A stretch of 64,000 nt of DNA from Halichondria panicea. Lineage: Eukaryota > Porifera > Demospongiae > Suberitida > Halichondriidae. A model generated the notes under the pieces. The model had not been told where the DNA came from and searched no databases. It worked only from the letters and a program-made list of their open reading frames with translations. The stretch lies in assembly GCF_963675165.1 (NCBI RefSeq), contig NC_087388.1, positions 2,706,800 to 2,770,799 on the forward strand. Reading direction: 5' to 3'. Made by a program: the position numbers and the translations under genes. Below are positions 1 through 29,219 of this stretch, one piece after another. Each line of letters opens with the position of its first letter. Position 1 is the first letter of the stretch.

Positions 1-1545
1 GTAGCCTTTTTTCGAAATATCTCTTCGACCCGCCCTGCATATAGTGAAGCTACAGTAGACTGTACCTAAGCTTTATAGTAAAAATGTCTATTCGAGCCAT
101 GAAATGACTACTGCGTTTCAGCTGGACTTCCAGCTCATTCTAGCTGGAAAAGATCACTAGATCTAGCTCATGAATAATTAATGAGCAAACGGTTGACCGT
201 AACCTTAAAGTGGGTGTTGGCCTCGCCTCTCAGTCAATCCAACATGTGCAAAATTCACACGTGGTACAGTTTGAGTGGGTGTGATCAATCCCCTTGAGAT
301 ACTGCAATCTGATTGGAGCTGGTGGAATTGTTGGAATTCCAACAGCAGAACAAAACTGTGGATAGGCTTGATTCCCGACCTCCTTCCGGGCAACAGTAGA
401 GGGCGGCGGTGCCCGACTAGTATTAACTGAGCAATTACAATATTATTGGTTCTACTATAATAAGCCTTACGTTTATTGCCCAATGTGTTACACATTAATT
501 GGATAGTGCTGAGCTGTTTTCTGTTGTCTAGTTCGCAAGGTTTCGTCTAGTGGGGGGGGGGGGGGCTGGGGTGAACCTTCCCCCCTAAATCATTACTACT
601 GTCTATATGATATGCAATATGTAACTAGATCTGCTGTGATGAGAAGAGTAGGAACATGTTTTTGTTAGGGAGTGCGAGGTGGCCAAAGGCCACTGACAAA
701 TCTGGGGGTCCGAGGGCTTGCCCCCGGAAAATTTTGGCATTCTACATTCCCGGACATTAATTCTGAGCAAATTTGGTATAAAATTATCAGTATCAAAATT
801 TGCCAAAATAATTAATTCTACGTGATCGATTTTACCTGGATAAATTGTTCTGCTATAATTTATACTTTAAATCTGTTAAGTGGGTATGACTATAAAGTGG
901 GTATGACTATACAATAAAAAAAGACTGCATTGTGTCATTGTCCTTTGGACGAATGTTTTCAATCTTCGCAGTGAAGAAAACGAACGTTCGGCAGTTAGGC
1001 AGCATGTCTATTTTAGTATCCAATTACACTTAATCTATAGTCCAGCTACCCTCTTTAGTAGATATTCATGGAAACTTACCATTGATGTCAAAAATGAGAG
1101 GAGACTTGCTTGTTTACTTGCCATTGCAAATTCGATTGTGTATTAAAAGATGTGCTTGCTCTTTATAAGAGATGTCTACGATGTGGTTCATCTAGCTGAC
1201 CTTTGTACTGTGTACGTAACAATGCTAGTATAGCTAGCTTAGCTTGACTAGCTACTAGCTAGCTAGCTGTTCTGAACTTCATGGAGCAGTAGGTAAGGTA
1301 GCTTGAGATAAGGGGGTGCTCCAGCACCCTGAGCAGCACCCGTGCTTCCTACGCCACTGGTGATGCACTAGCATGTAATAGGTGGTGTGGTCAACAAATG
1401 TGGGAGTGGCCAAACATTTTGCGGCGTGCGTAAACCTTCCCCCCCAAACTTTTAATCTTAGATGAAACCCTGGTTCGGCAATACTGTGTTCCAGTGATAA
1501 GTACATGCACCTGCTCAGCTAAAGTAGTATGGTTCCATTACACAG
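1..1545. other. 5' flank or intron of DHX38, no exon recognised
   Basis: No coding segment matching the expected DHX38 N-terminus was found here, so the first exon or exons probably lie upstream of the window. The stretch is AT-rich and holds repeat pieces: a G-run with a 'ggggtgaacc' tract near 550-590, and a C-rich segment at 1310-1475 ending in 'agatgaaaccct'. That segment is an inverted, partial relative of the elements at 45229 and 56650. Confidence 0.5.
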
Positions 1546-19342
<17,797 letters not shown>

Positions 19343-20404
19343 CACACGTATATGTACCTTTGTATTAAGTAAAACTAACTTTTCTCATGACACTTCACAT
19401 AATTCCCCAAAAATTGGTGTCTAGTCATTATGCCTCAGTGTACGCATGCGCAATTAAGCGAGGTATACATGTATATACGATAGTGTTTTTTTGTCTGTCT
19501 GTCTGCATGTGTAGACTCTATAATTATAGCTCAATATGACCAATGAAGTGCAAAAAAGCTTCTAGATTAAATCACGTTTTCTTGAATTTCATTTGCTTCA
19601 TTCTCGAGTTATACCAGTCTTACTTGGAATGCCATTGCAGCCTTTTCAGAATATTACGTAGCACAACTTGTCCATGGATTGTTACCATTGACTAATGGAC
19701 CGGTGCTTCAAAAGGAATTTCACGCTTACTGCTTCAGCTAAAGGTGTTAATTGGATTCATGGTCATAGTCCCAGAGTTGCCAAGCATTGATACAGCAATT
19801 TGAATCTCTATTTTCTTTTTTTTTCTTTTTTCTAACATACTTTTGTATATTAATGTAATGTACTTTTGAGAGTATGCTAAGCAAGCTAGCCCTTTTTACA
19901 TCTTTATCTGACTCCAAACGTTCCATTCAACCTTAAAACTCATACTTGTACATCTTTTGACAAATATAATTATTGTGCTAATGAATTTGCTACAAATCCG
20001 CCAAAATTAGTGCGTGCCTAAAAAAAATTTGAAATTACTACCCGTCTATAATAGTAACATTAAGGTAGGTAGATCAGATTTAAGATTGAATTTCGTAGTT
20101 TTAAGTTTCGTATGATACTCTACAATACAAAATAATTTATACGAAAATAACCTGCTATAAATTATTACTATGGCATACGTATACATATACGTGGGGGGAA
20201 GCTCTGATTTTTTTATTTTATGTTTATAATAATAGCTAAAATTAATTAATGCTGTAGGATCAGACAGTTGACTTGTACTGTTGGAACTGTGATGTGTAGT
20301 GTTAGATCAATCAGATCCACGTTTGTGTAAAAGCTTCAAGCGACACACACACAGACACACAGCTTTTCTCTACAGTACTCGAAACTATGGGACTCGCCCC
20401 AATC
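19343..20404. other. 3' flank of DHX38, no gene
   Basis: The first ~90 bp downstream of the DHX38 stop match the sequence after the copied last exon (from 28795). A copy of the CGCATGCGC repeat follows at about 19428-19840. The rest is AT-rich with no recognised gene. Confidence 0.6.
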
Positions 20405-20722
20405 ATATGCTTTCTCCATTACAGGGAAGAGGAGGAGGTCGGTTATAGACCTACAGCCGTTATTACAGTGGCTAGATTGGTGTGGCCTGCCTCCCAAATT
20501 TTAAGCTAACTTACCATTGCCTCCCCCCCCAGTTTTTTCAGGTTAGTTGAGCACGAGATAATCATATGTTTTACAATTTCAGCCCTCACAACTGAAACTG
20601 TCATTACAGAAGGCGAGATAATGATTTGCTCGTATCAATGAATCCCCCCACACACACACCCAGCACCCCCCAGAGGTGTAGAGGTCGGACCGCTTCCCGA
20701 TAATACGTTCCAGGGTATCTCT
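20405..20722 (+). pseudogene. Orphan fragment of the DM13 gene (linker exons and start of second DM13)
   Basis: The sequence parallels 31865-32215 of the intact DM13/DOMON gene: the 'attacagggaagaggaggagg' block, 'ccctcacaactgaaactgtc', then 'cagcaccccccagaggtgtagagg' leading into TFQGIS. It breaks off where the intact gene continues into the DM13 core. No signal-peptide exon or first DM13 exon precedes it, so it cannot make the protein. Its position after the intact DHX38 mirrors the intact DM13 gene after the broken DHX38 copy. Confidence 0.75.
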
Positions 20723-22228
20723 GTCCGTCTGTTTGTCTGAGCATAATATATTCTGAGGGCTCTCGAGCCAAATAGCACTCGCGAAATGTTCTCGCTATAT
20801 ACGGTACTCCGTGTGTAATTATGGTGTGCCTTTTATTTAAACGAAAGGTGGTGCGTATGTTTGATAGCACTCGAATATAATTATGTAGCCCATAATTATG
20901 ACATTTGGAATGGCATGGTCATCACATCAGTATACGTATGGTGCATGGTCTTCATTTTGATCCATGGCTCCATCCTGAAATTTCATCACCGAAGACGATT
21001 GCCAAGAAGGCCGTACCTGCCTATGTTGTAGCTTCTCTAACACTTTAGAACGAAGAAGCCAGACAATGGTACTATTAATTTGCTGCAACAATAACTCTGT
21101 ACTCATGCAGGGCATACTTTATGTTCCTGTACGTTTTCAATCACTTTTTCTGCTGTTTCATCAAATGTACGTATATAATTTAATTGTCACCTCCATTAAT
21201 TTATCTTTTCACAGTCACATGCCAACAACGTCACTATTAATAATGAGTTATGTATGCTACATATGTGCTGGTTTTAACACAAAAATCAATAACACGGGTG
21301 CTGTTTTAACATTAATATCAAGTGCTATTTTAGGAGACATTCGAACGACATGCTATTTTAACACGTTTGTTTTTACAGTGTACTGTAACAGTGAAATTAA
21401 AAACACTGACTTGAAAAAACAAACTTCGTATTCGTACAATAGCAATAGTCACTCTCGGGATTCCAGTTTACTTACGATTTAAGTACATATAAATACATGG
21501 TGTTACACCAACTGCTCTGGCTAGGGGGGGCATAAATACGAATGTAGCGTATTTTCGGGTGAGTACATCGTGTATTGCTTTTCGACTACACATAGTATAC
21601 TATTCAAGGTTTATTATTTTTATTCAAATTTACGCTTGCATTGATGTGTATAACTCCTCTACACTCTCTGTATCAGTTTTTATACTATGATTTCGTACAC
21701 AAAATAAGATTGCAGCCATCAGTGTACTGTTACGTTTATTAACTGCAAATTGTGAATTCTCAGAAGTAAAATACATCCCTTATAATCAGGACACTCAAAA
21801 AAAGGTCAATTGTAACACTCCCTGCATAGGATCCCGGTCAGTCAGAGGATGGAGCTACCAACTACAAGTCTGGGCAGCAGTTCTCTGATCACATCAAGGA
21901 TGGGAGTCAAGCTGTGAGCTCTTTCGCCAAGAACAAGACTATGAAACAACAGAGGGAGTTCCTACCAATCTACGCCTCCAGACAACAGGTGAAGGGGGAA
22001 CTGTGTGTACATGCATGTATTCCTGAGTGATAATTATAGTGATGTTCTTCAATAATTGCTAGCACTGGTAGATTTCTGAGATTGAATTCTGTTGCCTGAT
22101 ATACTCAATCGACTAAAAGATTTTGGTGGTGAAATATTTAGTCTACCCAGCGTCTACCCAGCTACTATATGTTTATATTAAGTACCAAAAAATAGTAGTC
22201 CCAGTTTCCATATCGTACTGCATGTATG

Positions 22229-22702
22229 TACCGTATTCACCCGAATTACCGGGACACTCTATTCTAAGGGACACTTCGGACTTACGTAATTTTTTTCACT
22301 CTATATTAAGGAACAACAGGAAATGTAAATATTTTTAGACGTCCCGATCTAATTAGAACGAAAAAGAGCATGTTAGCTCGATAGAGACTCAAAACTCTAA
22401 AGAAACTCTCTGGATTATACTCTCTGGCACCGTAATATGTCACTGACGGTTGAAGACACCACTTTGTAGACATGGAACCCGCGTACACAGCTTCTAAACT
22501 GCACGAAAGACATTTTAGCTGCAGAGCTAGCCTCGGCCTGGAATCGAGTACCTTAAATGGGGAAATATTCGTTCTAATTACTATGGGACACCCTAATACA
22601 AGGGACACTTCGACTTTAACGTAATTTTTCTTGCTCTATTCCAAGGGACACTGCAAGCCGTAATTATTTTTTTGTGTCCCGGTAATTCGGGTGAATACGG
22701 TA
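22229..22702. repeat. Second copy of the 474-bp TACCGTAT MITE
   Basis: Same length and termini as 6153-6626, with few base differences. It was copied as part of the segmental duplication and is not an independent insertion. Confidence 0.8.
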
Positions 22703-22981
22703 CATGTACATGTACATGTATTGTTACCGGTCACATTCACTTTGTGAAGTTGATGGGGTGACAGGTACATTTATAAGTGCTTCATTTGTAAGCATGCATG
22801 GTTTACTCGTTGATTTGTTTTTCGTTGCTACTGTAACAGTGAAATTAAAAACACTGACTTGAAAAAACAAACTTCGTATTCGTACAATAGCAATAGTCAC
22901 TCTCGGGATTCCAGTTTACTTACGATTTAAGTACATATAAATACATGGTGTTACACTAACTCCATCATAGGTAGACTTAAA

Positions 22982-24519
22982 ATGAAGTGTTGTTACTCAA
23001 AAGGTGCTGCTCTTGTTCTCTTGTGGAGTTGGTGCGTAAGTGCAGCACTGTGGTTCAGCACTGATTTTAAAGAACAAGTCTATAGTGGACTTGAAATCAA
23101 GGGAGTTCTCAGCTTAAATGTGATAGATAATGCAGTTCCTACTTTAACTCTTGTTATTGCCATTCCACTATCTGGTTATCTGGCAGACTCACGATTCGGT
23201 AATTTCAGAGTGTTCAAAACTGGAGCATTGCTCTTATTTTTCGGAATTGTTGTTGCAAGTGTAACAATCTTGGTCTTGAAAACAATTCATGAAGACAGCG
23301 GTACTTATTTCGTGGTTAGTATTGTAGCTGCTCCAGTTTCAAATGTAATGTTCTTTTCCGGTGGAGGTGCTTGTTTGGTTACATTGTTTCAGCAGGCTTG
23401 GATCAGATGCCGGACGCATCTTCAACTGATATTTCATCGTTTTCAAAGTGGTATGCTGTGGTATTGAGTTTTGGATTCTGGGTCGGCGACTTGTTATATT
23501 ACCTTGTGACAACATGCTTTAATTTTCATTATCTCCAGCGAATATTGAGCCTATTTCCTGTTCTTTGTGTGTGCATTCTTCTGTGTACACTGTTTATATT
23601 TGGTCAGAAGGTGCTTATTATTGAACCACAGTCAACGCAGGTTTTTAGAAACGTGTACAGAGTTCTCAAGTTTGCAGCCAAGCACACATCTCCAGTAAAT
23701 CGCAGTGCTTTTACGTACTGGGAAGAAAACATTCCTTCTAGACTAGATCTTGGAAAGTCTCGTTTTGGGGGTCCATTCACAACAGAACAAGTTGAGGATG
23801 TGAAAACGTTTGGCAGATTGTTGGTTGTTTTCGTCCCTATGTGGGTCACGACGTCTTCAATGAACGTGTATGGGGTATTCTATGTTTTTGAAACACCTCT
23901 TGAATTCCGGGAGCTCCCTAACTCAACTTGTGTGTATACCTTATTTTCAAATTTTACCTACAACCCTTTTTGGTGTAGTGTGATCACTGTATTGCTGTAT
24001 AAGTTCATCGTTTACCCAGTGGTCAGACATATCGTTGGTAGCATTATGAGGCAACTGACCGTTTTTGTTTTTCTGGTGATGTTCCTCAACATTGCAAACT
24101 CAATATTTTCTGTAGTTGTTTTTTACCAATATGACGGTTATATATCCCCTTGGTCTCAATTTGTGTATGCTATTCTATCCAGTAGTGCGTTAAGCCTGTG
24201 TTGGTGCCTATCAGTTGAGTTTGTATGTGCTCAGTCACCATACAACATGAGAGGACTACTGTCAGGTTATGTCTTCTTCACACTTTTCCTGTTCGGCTTT
24301 TTTGGTTACATACTTAATATAGCCTTTCGTGACTCGGAAAACTGTGTGATTTGTGAATACTGTGTCGGTGCTGGTTTAGGTATTCTGGGTGCTCTTCTCC
24401 AGAGTTGTTCTGCCATGTGGTACAAGAAAAGGGAGAGGGATCAGCAGTACGATCTCTACCGTCACATAGCAACAACGTATGATACGTATATATCCCAGGA
24501 AGAGGCTCAAAGGCATTGA
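22982..24519 (+). pseudogene. POT-like transporter copy with one frameshift
   Basis: Nearly identical to the gene at 6906-8444. At about 23394 one T is missing (cagcaggctt versus cagctaggctt), so the frame shifts at FQ and stops at 23467. From GLDQMPDASS onward the second frame runs open to the normal stop at 24519. Apart from this the coding sequence is intact, so the lesion is recent or could be a sequencing or assembly error. Several residues (SNVMFFSGGG, FTYNPFWCSV) match the distant paralogue at 49234 better than the intact copy at 6906 does. Confidence 0.85.
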
Positions 24520-24940
24520 CATTGCTCAACTTGTGACGTGTCGTTAACAAAACTAAACGTGTAGCCTGTTAGTTGTACGAATGTTCAGTTTATTTTGTTT
24601 TTGATTGTACCAATTTAATATGAGTTGCAGATTTGTGTGTTCTCTATACAGTAAATAAAATTAATGTTGTTTTGGTACGTGTATGCAGTATATACATCAA
24701 CTATCTGTCTAGCCTAACACTGTTTCATTTGCTTACCGTAATAATCTAGATCTACAGCTCTTGAGCAGAGGCTCTTGAGTGTGGCTCTTGAGTGTGATTC
24801 GCGATAACAATGTGGTGATAATCGTTGGGGAAACAGGGTCTGGTAAGACCACACAGCTCACACAATATCTCCACGAGGTAACTACGGCATGATCGGATGC
24901 ACCCAACCACGATGAGTGGCAGCTATGTACGTACGTCCGT

Positions 24941-25501
24941 ATGGCAAGCCGTTCGTAACAAAATTAATTGAAGCTAGTGTCACATCGTAAGGTTAAAAGG
25001 TCACATCCTAAAGGTTAAAAGGTCACGCCACGCCCCATGTAAGATGTCACATCGTAAGGTTAAAAGGTCACATCCATCAATTCTGCGCAGATCTAGATCT
25101 AGAGCTGGCACAGTGATAATTAATTAGAAATGGAACACTTTGGTTGGAGCAGGTTCTTTATAGAGGTTGGTGAGGTTTTTGATTCTTGCCAGAACCAGAT
25201 AGGAACAGCCAATCAAAGTTTTGTTAACTATATAATAGAAAGACTAGAAAATGGACTCAGAAACTTGGACCCCATAAGTGAGACACTCTGTATGGCTCTT
25301 GAGCCCGAAAATGAACTTGAAGTTGAGCAAGACACTGTAACTTCAGGGTGCTCTATTTAAAGTGCTGGATGTGACCTTTTAACCTTACGATGTGACATCT
25401 TACATGGGGCGTGGCGTGACCTTTTAACCTTTAGGATGTGACCTTTTAACCTTACGATGTGACACTAGCTTCAATTAATTTTGTTACGAACGGCTTGCCA
25501 T
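24941..25501. mobile_element. 561-bp non-autonomous hAT-like element, 135-bp inverted ends, 8-bp TSD
   Basis: The terminal inverted repeats (24941-25075 and 25367-25501) begin atggcaagccgttcgtaac and are near-perfect over about 135 bp. They are internally built from repeats of 'acatcgtaaggttaaaaggtc'. The direct repeat acgtccgt flanks it (24933-24940 and 25502-25509). It splits exon 9 of the DHX38 copy. The unique core holds a 76-codon frame (25130-25360, MEHFGWSRFFIEVGE) that resembles no transposase I know. The 8-bp TSD favours hAT. A transposase gene is absent. Confidence 0.85.
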
Positions 25502-25557
25502 ACGTCCGTGGCCAAGAGGGTATCAGAGGAAATGTTGCAAAGTAATAAGAGCTTAAT

Positions 25558-26050
25558 TATGCCTCGGTGCGCATGCGCAAGCGAGGTATACGGTAGTGTG
25601 TTTGTGTGTCTGTGTGTGTGTCTGTGTAGACTGCTACAGCTGCTCAAGGATGAATCAAGTGCAAGTAAGAGTTTCTATAGGCTTCTAGTCATGTTTACTT
25701 GGATTTTAATTCGTGGATTTGCAAAATAATGCTTCATTCTCGAGTTATGCTTAGTTTTGCTTACTTGGAATGCCATTGCAGCCTTTTTAGAAGAGCACGT
25801 AGCCAAACTTGTTTACCGAGTGTTGCTACTCTACTTAGTAGTTAGCTCTGCACTAGAACGCTAGCTATTGGTAGCTGCAAGAGTGAGAAGAGAGCTGCAA
25901 GGCTCTGCTGATGGCAGCCATTAATTTTAGACTTGAACTTTTGGCATCGATCGTTTTAACAACAATCATGGTCGATCATTACCCACTCTCTGAGTTTTTG
26001 CATGCAGCAAAATTTAATTGTTTTGCATAAAAGCTATTAGTGGCAGCTTT
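25558..26050 (+). repeat. CGCATGCGC repeat copy in the DHX38 pseudogene
   Basis: Corresponds to 17686-18115 and was copied with the locus. The nearby partial copy 26609-26760 starts the same way and runs to 'gcaaaataacac'. Confidence 0.6.
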
Positions 26051-27030
26051 ATGTTATGTAGCTTTGACATCTCGGCGGTGCTTTCATTAATATACAGTAT
26101 AACATCTCCTCATGTAGGAGTACATGCAGTGTGTGACAGCAGTGGATGGCCACTGGCTGGCTGAGCTGGGGCCAATGTTCTTCAGTGTCAAAGAATCAAA
26201 CAGATCAAGACTGGTAAGTATATATATTAACGATTTTTGAGTTAATGTACGTCTGTATGTATACCCTAATACACTCATTCAAGGCTTATTTTATATAAGC
26301 AGTAACATGCGTAAAGCACTGCATGGCTACATGTATTATCAGTAGCTGTTACTTGTTTTATTATTCCCATTTCCTAATTGATGTGTACACACACATTAAT
26401 TTTAAGAAACAAGCAGCCAAAGAGAAGCTCTCTCAGATGAAGGCTGAGCTGTCAGTTGCATCACAAGAAATAAAAGCAGCAAAAGAAGAGCAAGATGCCC
26501 AGAGAAGAAAGAGTGTTCGGTGCGTACATTCAATAGACAGTGCCGCTGTTAGCCTTAATTGTTTGAAATTATAGGCTCTGAAGGTACATGTTGATTCAAT
26601 CTGCTTCTAATTATGCCTCGGTGCGCATGTGTGTGTGTGTGTAGACTGCTACAGCTGCTCAAGGATGAATCAAGTGCAAGTAAGAGTTTCTATAGGCTTC
26701 TAGTCATGTTTTCTTGGATTTTAATTCGTGGATTTGCAAAATAACACTTTTATTCATGTGTTGCAAAGATTCCAGTGCAAACTCCAGTAATACCCTGTGG
26801 ATAAACTCTATTCAATTTGGCCTTTTTATTTTACTAACAAAGGAGGAGAAAAGAGTCATTAGTTAGTCAAAATCAAGTTGACATATGTCATAATAATAAT
26901 TATGGTCTAGTTTTAACGAGGAAAGGTGTGTGGGTGGGTGTGTGTGTGTGCCCTGTATTCCTGTTCCACGCCTGGGTATATTGTAAAACAATACTCCTTT
27001 GTATTACAAATATCATCTTTATACTCATAG

Positions 27031-27940
27031 AGACATTGTTCATGCCATGCAAGACCGATCAGGTGGTATGAGACTGTTCGAGTTCAAATGCAAAGGAGAG
27101 AGACAAAATATCAAGTACTTCACTGGAAGTGCAATACTGGATTGGTTGATTTCCTGGTCCTTTTGTTCGTCTCGTTGTGATGCCTGGAATTTTGTGTCCT
27201 CCCTTTTAACAGAGTTATTTTCACCCAGTAAGAATAGACTTCAACAAAGGGCAATGCATCAACCTGAAGGATAACAAAACTTACAATAAGGAAGTGGCAG
27301 ACACGGACGATGCTTACTAGACTACATCTTTGTAAGTTTATCAATACGCCTTTGGGATTATCTGATCACCTAAACTTCTATACTACTCTATACTGGAAAT
27401 AACAATTATTTGTTTCACTCTAGGTTTGTTTTGCTCCCGGTGAAAAGAACGGTTTATTTGGTAACAGTGACGGTGAGAGTGACTCTGAGTTAGATTATGA
27501 TATCCTCTCGTCCAGAATGCCAACAGTACATGTAAGTGTTTAATTGTTATCTTTCACTAACTGCTCATACTGCTATTAATTTTACTCGTCCCCCTTTTTA
27601 TAATTATATAGGTAAATGCTAATCCCGGTGATCCCAAAGTATTATTAAAGCAAGGATTCTTGAGAAAGAAGGTGAGTGAGTTTTGAATTAGAATATCCCG
27701 TGAGTTGAAAATTACTTCAAAGAGGAAAGTGTTATGGGGTATGGACAGGCTTCAAAGAAAGGTTTAAATACAGCATGTAGGACTGAAATCCATTGGTAGA
27801 CTTTCTGGTAAATCCAATTCCCGTTTACTGCCGCCTGGTCAGTACCATGGTTTAAATTTTCCTTTCACTGATTAAGCTCCTCTTTCTTTATAGGGTCACC
27901 TTCGACACAACTGTTTAATTTTCAGGGGGGGAAATCCCAG
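27031..27940 (+). pseudogene. Pleckstrin-like DEP-PH gene fragment
   Basis: Four exon-like pieces with splice borders: 27031 to about 27315, 27424-27531, 27612-27671 and 27894-27940. The first reads as a DEP domain (FEFKCKGERQNIKYF, TGSAILDWLISWSF). It then needs a frame change near 27217 to continue YFHPVRIDFNKGQC and meets an in-frame TAG before the donor. The second is an acidic linker (CFAPGEKNGLFGNSDGESD) and the third starts a PH domain (VLLKQGFLRKK), with GHLRHN in the fourth. This order matches the C-terminal DEP-PH2 part of pleckstrin. The N-terminal PH and the rest of PH2 are missing. It lies inside what was an intron of the DHX38 copy and has no counterpart in the original. Confidence 0.7.
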
Positions 27941-27999
27941 GTATTGTTTTCACTGTTCTATACATGTTAATTTTCGTTCAAAATAGGCTACGAAAGAAG

Positions 28000-28690
28000 T
28001 ATAGGATATACCACACCTAAGAGGAGGATATGCACCCAATCCTCCACTACTGTGATTACTCCGAGGCAGAGCCGAGGGGTATGTAACCATGGTAGCGGAG
28101 GATATATAGGGTGCATATCCTCCGAGTAGGTGTGGCATATCTAACTTATACCACGTGACCGCAGCACTATAAAAGGACCTCCCCTAGCAACAATTCAATC
28201 CACGATGCAGACTGCAAAAAAGAACAAGACTATGCCGGATTTTGCAGCCGTCAAAGAGCTAGTTAAGCAACATGTTGACTCCTACAGATGCTCAAGAGCT
28301 TCCTTGGTCCAAGCGTTGACCATTCGACGTCCCCTACTGGAGTTGCAAGCTCTTCTTCGATAAAATGTATCTAAACCGCGCCCAGGACCCATGGAAGCTT
28401 AGCCATCTTGTTGGAGAGCACCTTCTAGCCTCGAGACCAGCCGTTCGTTATCTGAAAGAAAACAAACGGCTGGTCTCGAGGCTAAGCACCTTCCATGTTT
28501 CTGCCGTCGCTTTGAGTCTTAGTACTGTCAAGCATGGCTCTTTTCTCTTTGCTTACTTTCTTGAACAAATGAAAAAACTAAAAAATAACTTGAAAAACTG
28601 TGTATGCCTGGGGCTGTATGCTGATATTCTATATATCCTACAGCTGTTGACCAATGAGATCAATTAGTGGTGACGTAAGTGTGGTATAAG
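28000..28690. mobile_element. Composite 690-bp insertion with 'tataccacac' ends
   Basis: The DHX38 intron sequence is interrupted between 'ctacgaaagaag' and 'cattattactccc', which are nearly adjacent in the intact gene. The ends share the inverted block tataccacac. The left 140 bp (28004-28142) is an imperfect foldback ('gaggatatgcaccc'/'gggtgcatatcctc'). Downstream come a TATA box (ctataaaagg, near 28168) and an ATG at 28205 opening a 52-codon frame (MQTAKKNKTMPDF to LLELQALLR) ending at 28363. Whether that frame is used is unknown. A 59-bp foldback is nested at 28426. Confidence 0.55.
28426..28484. mobile_element. 59-bp foldback insertion with 9-bp TSD
   Basis: Perfect 20-bp arms (tagcctcgagaccagccgtt and its complement) enclose a 19-base loop. 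The direct repeat agcaccttc flanks it exactly (28417-28425 and 28485-28493). A 9-bp duplication is typical of Mutator-like elements. The insert is nearly all hairpin. Confidence 0.75.
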
Positions 28691-29219
28691 CATTATTACT
28701 CCCTTTTTTCTTGCGCAGACGTCAAGCCATCTTAACCCCTGGTCGTCTGGAGGTGGGCACTCCAAGAAGAACACCAAAAAGAATTGGACTTTAACACCTA
28801 TATGTACCTACGTATTAAGTAAAACTAACTTTTCTCACGACACTTCACATATACTTTTAAAAAAATGGTTGTCTAGTCATTATGCCTCGGTGTTCGCATG
28901 CACAAGTGAGATTTATACGGTATAGTATGTCTGTCTGTCTGCATGCATAGACTGCTAATAGCTGCTCAATGTGGACCAATGAAGTGCAAAAGAGCTTCTA
29001 CATTTAGTCACCTTTCCTACATTTCAATTTGTGGATTTGCAAAATAATGCTTCGTCCTTGAGTTATACCTACTTGGAATTCCATTGCAGCCTTTTCAGAA
29101 TATTATCTTTTGTCCATGGAGTGTTACTATACTGACTAATTGTACTACATACGCTTATCGCTTCAGCTAGATGTGCTAATTGGATTCATGGTCATAGTCC
29201 AGAGTTGAGTTAGTTACTC

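Larger units (their letters stand above)
21381..28794 (+). repeat. Segmental duplication of the DHX38 locus with internal deletion
   Basis: Collinear with 5435-8900 and then 17690-19342. The left part (21510-24880) is nearly identical to 5430-8830, including intron, MITE and nested transporter. The counterpart of about 8905-17685 is missing. The first 129 bp (21381-21509) are an extra copy of the transporter's upstream region (also at 6758-6886 and 22834-22962), joined directly to the intron sequence before exon 8. Later insertions occur at 24941, about 26760-27945 and 28000. Confidence 0.85.
21830..28794 (+). pseudogene. DHX38: Broken DHX38 copy
   Basis: Recognisable pieces are exon 8 (21830-21988, apparently unchanged), exon 9 (24785-24940 plus 25502-25535), exon 20 (26118-26213), exon 21 (about 26405-26520, with its splice acceptor region altered) and the last exon (28719-28794). 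Exon 9 has lost 10 bases after the HE of YLHE, carries CGA to TGA in the QPRR motif and is split by a transposon. All exons encoding motifs II-VI are absent. No ATPase can be made; some splice sites survive. Confidence 0.9.

Noticed and set aside
25130..25360. 76-codon frame inside the hAT-like element
   Set aside because: Too short for a transposase and no known motif. Mentioned within the element but not called as a gene.
28365..28667. 100-codon frame crossing the foldback in the 28000-28690 insertion
   Set aside because: It reads through a transposed hairpin, so it is unlikely to be a conserved coding sequence.
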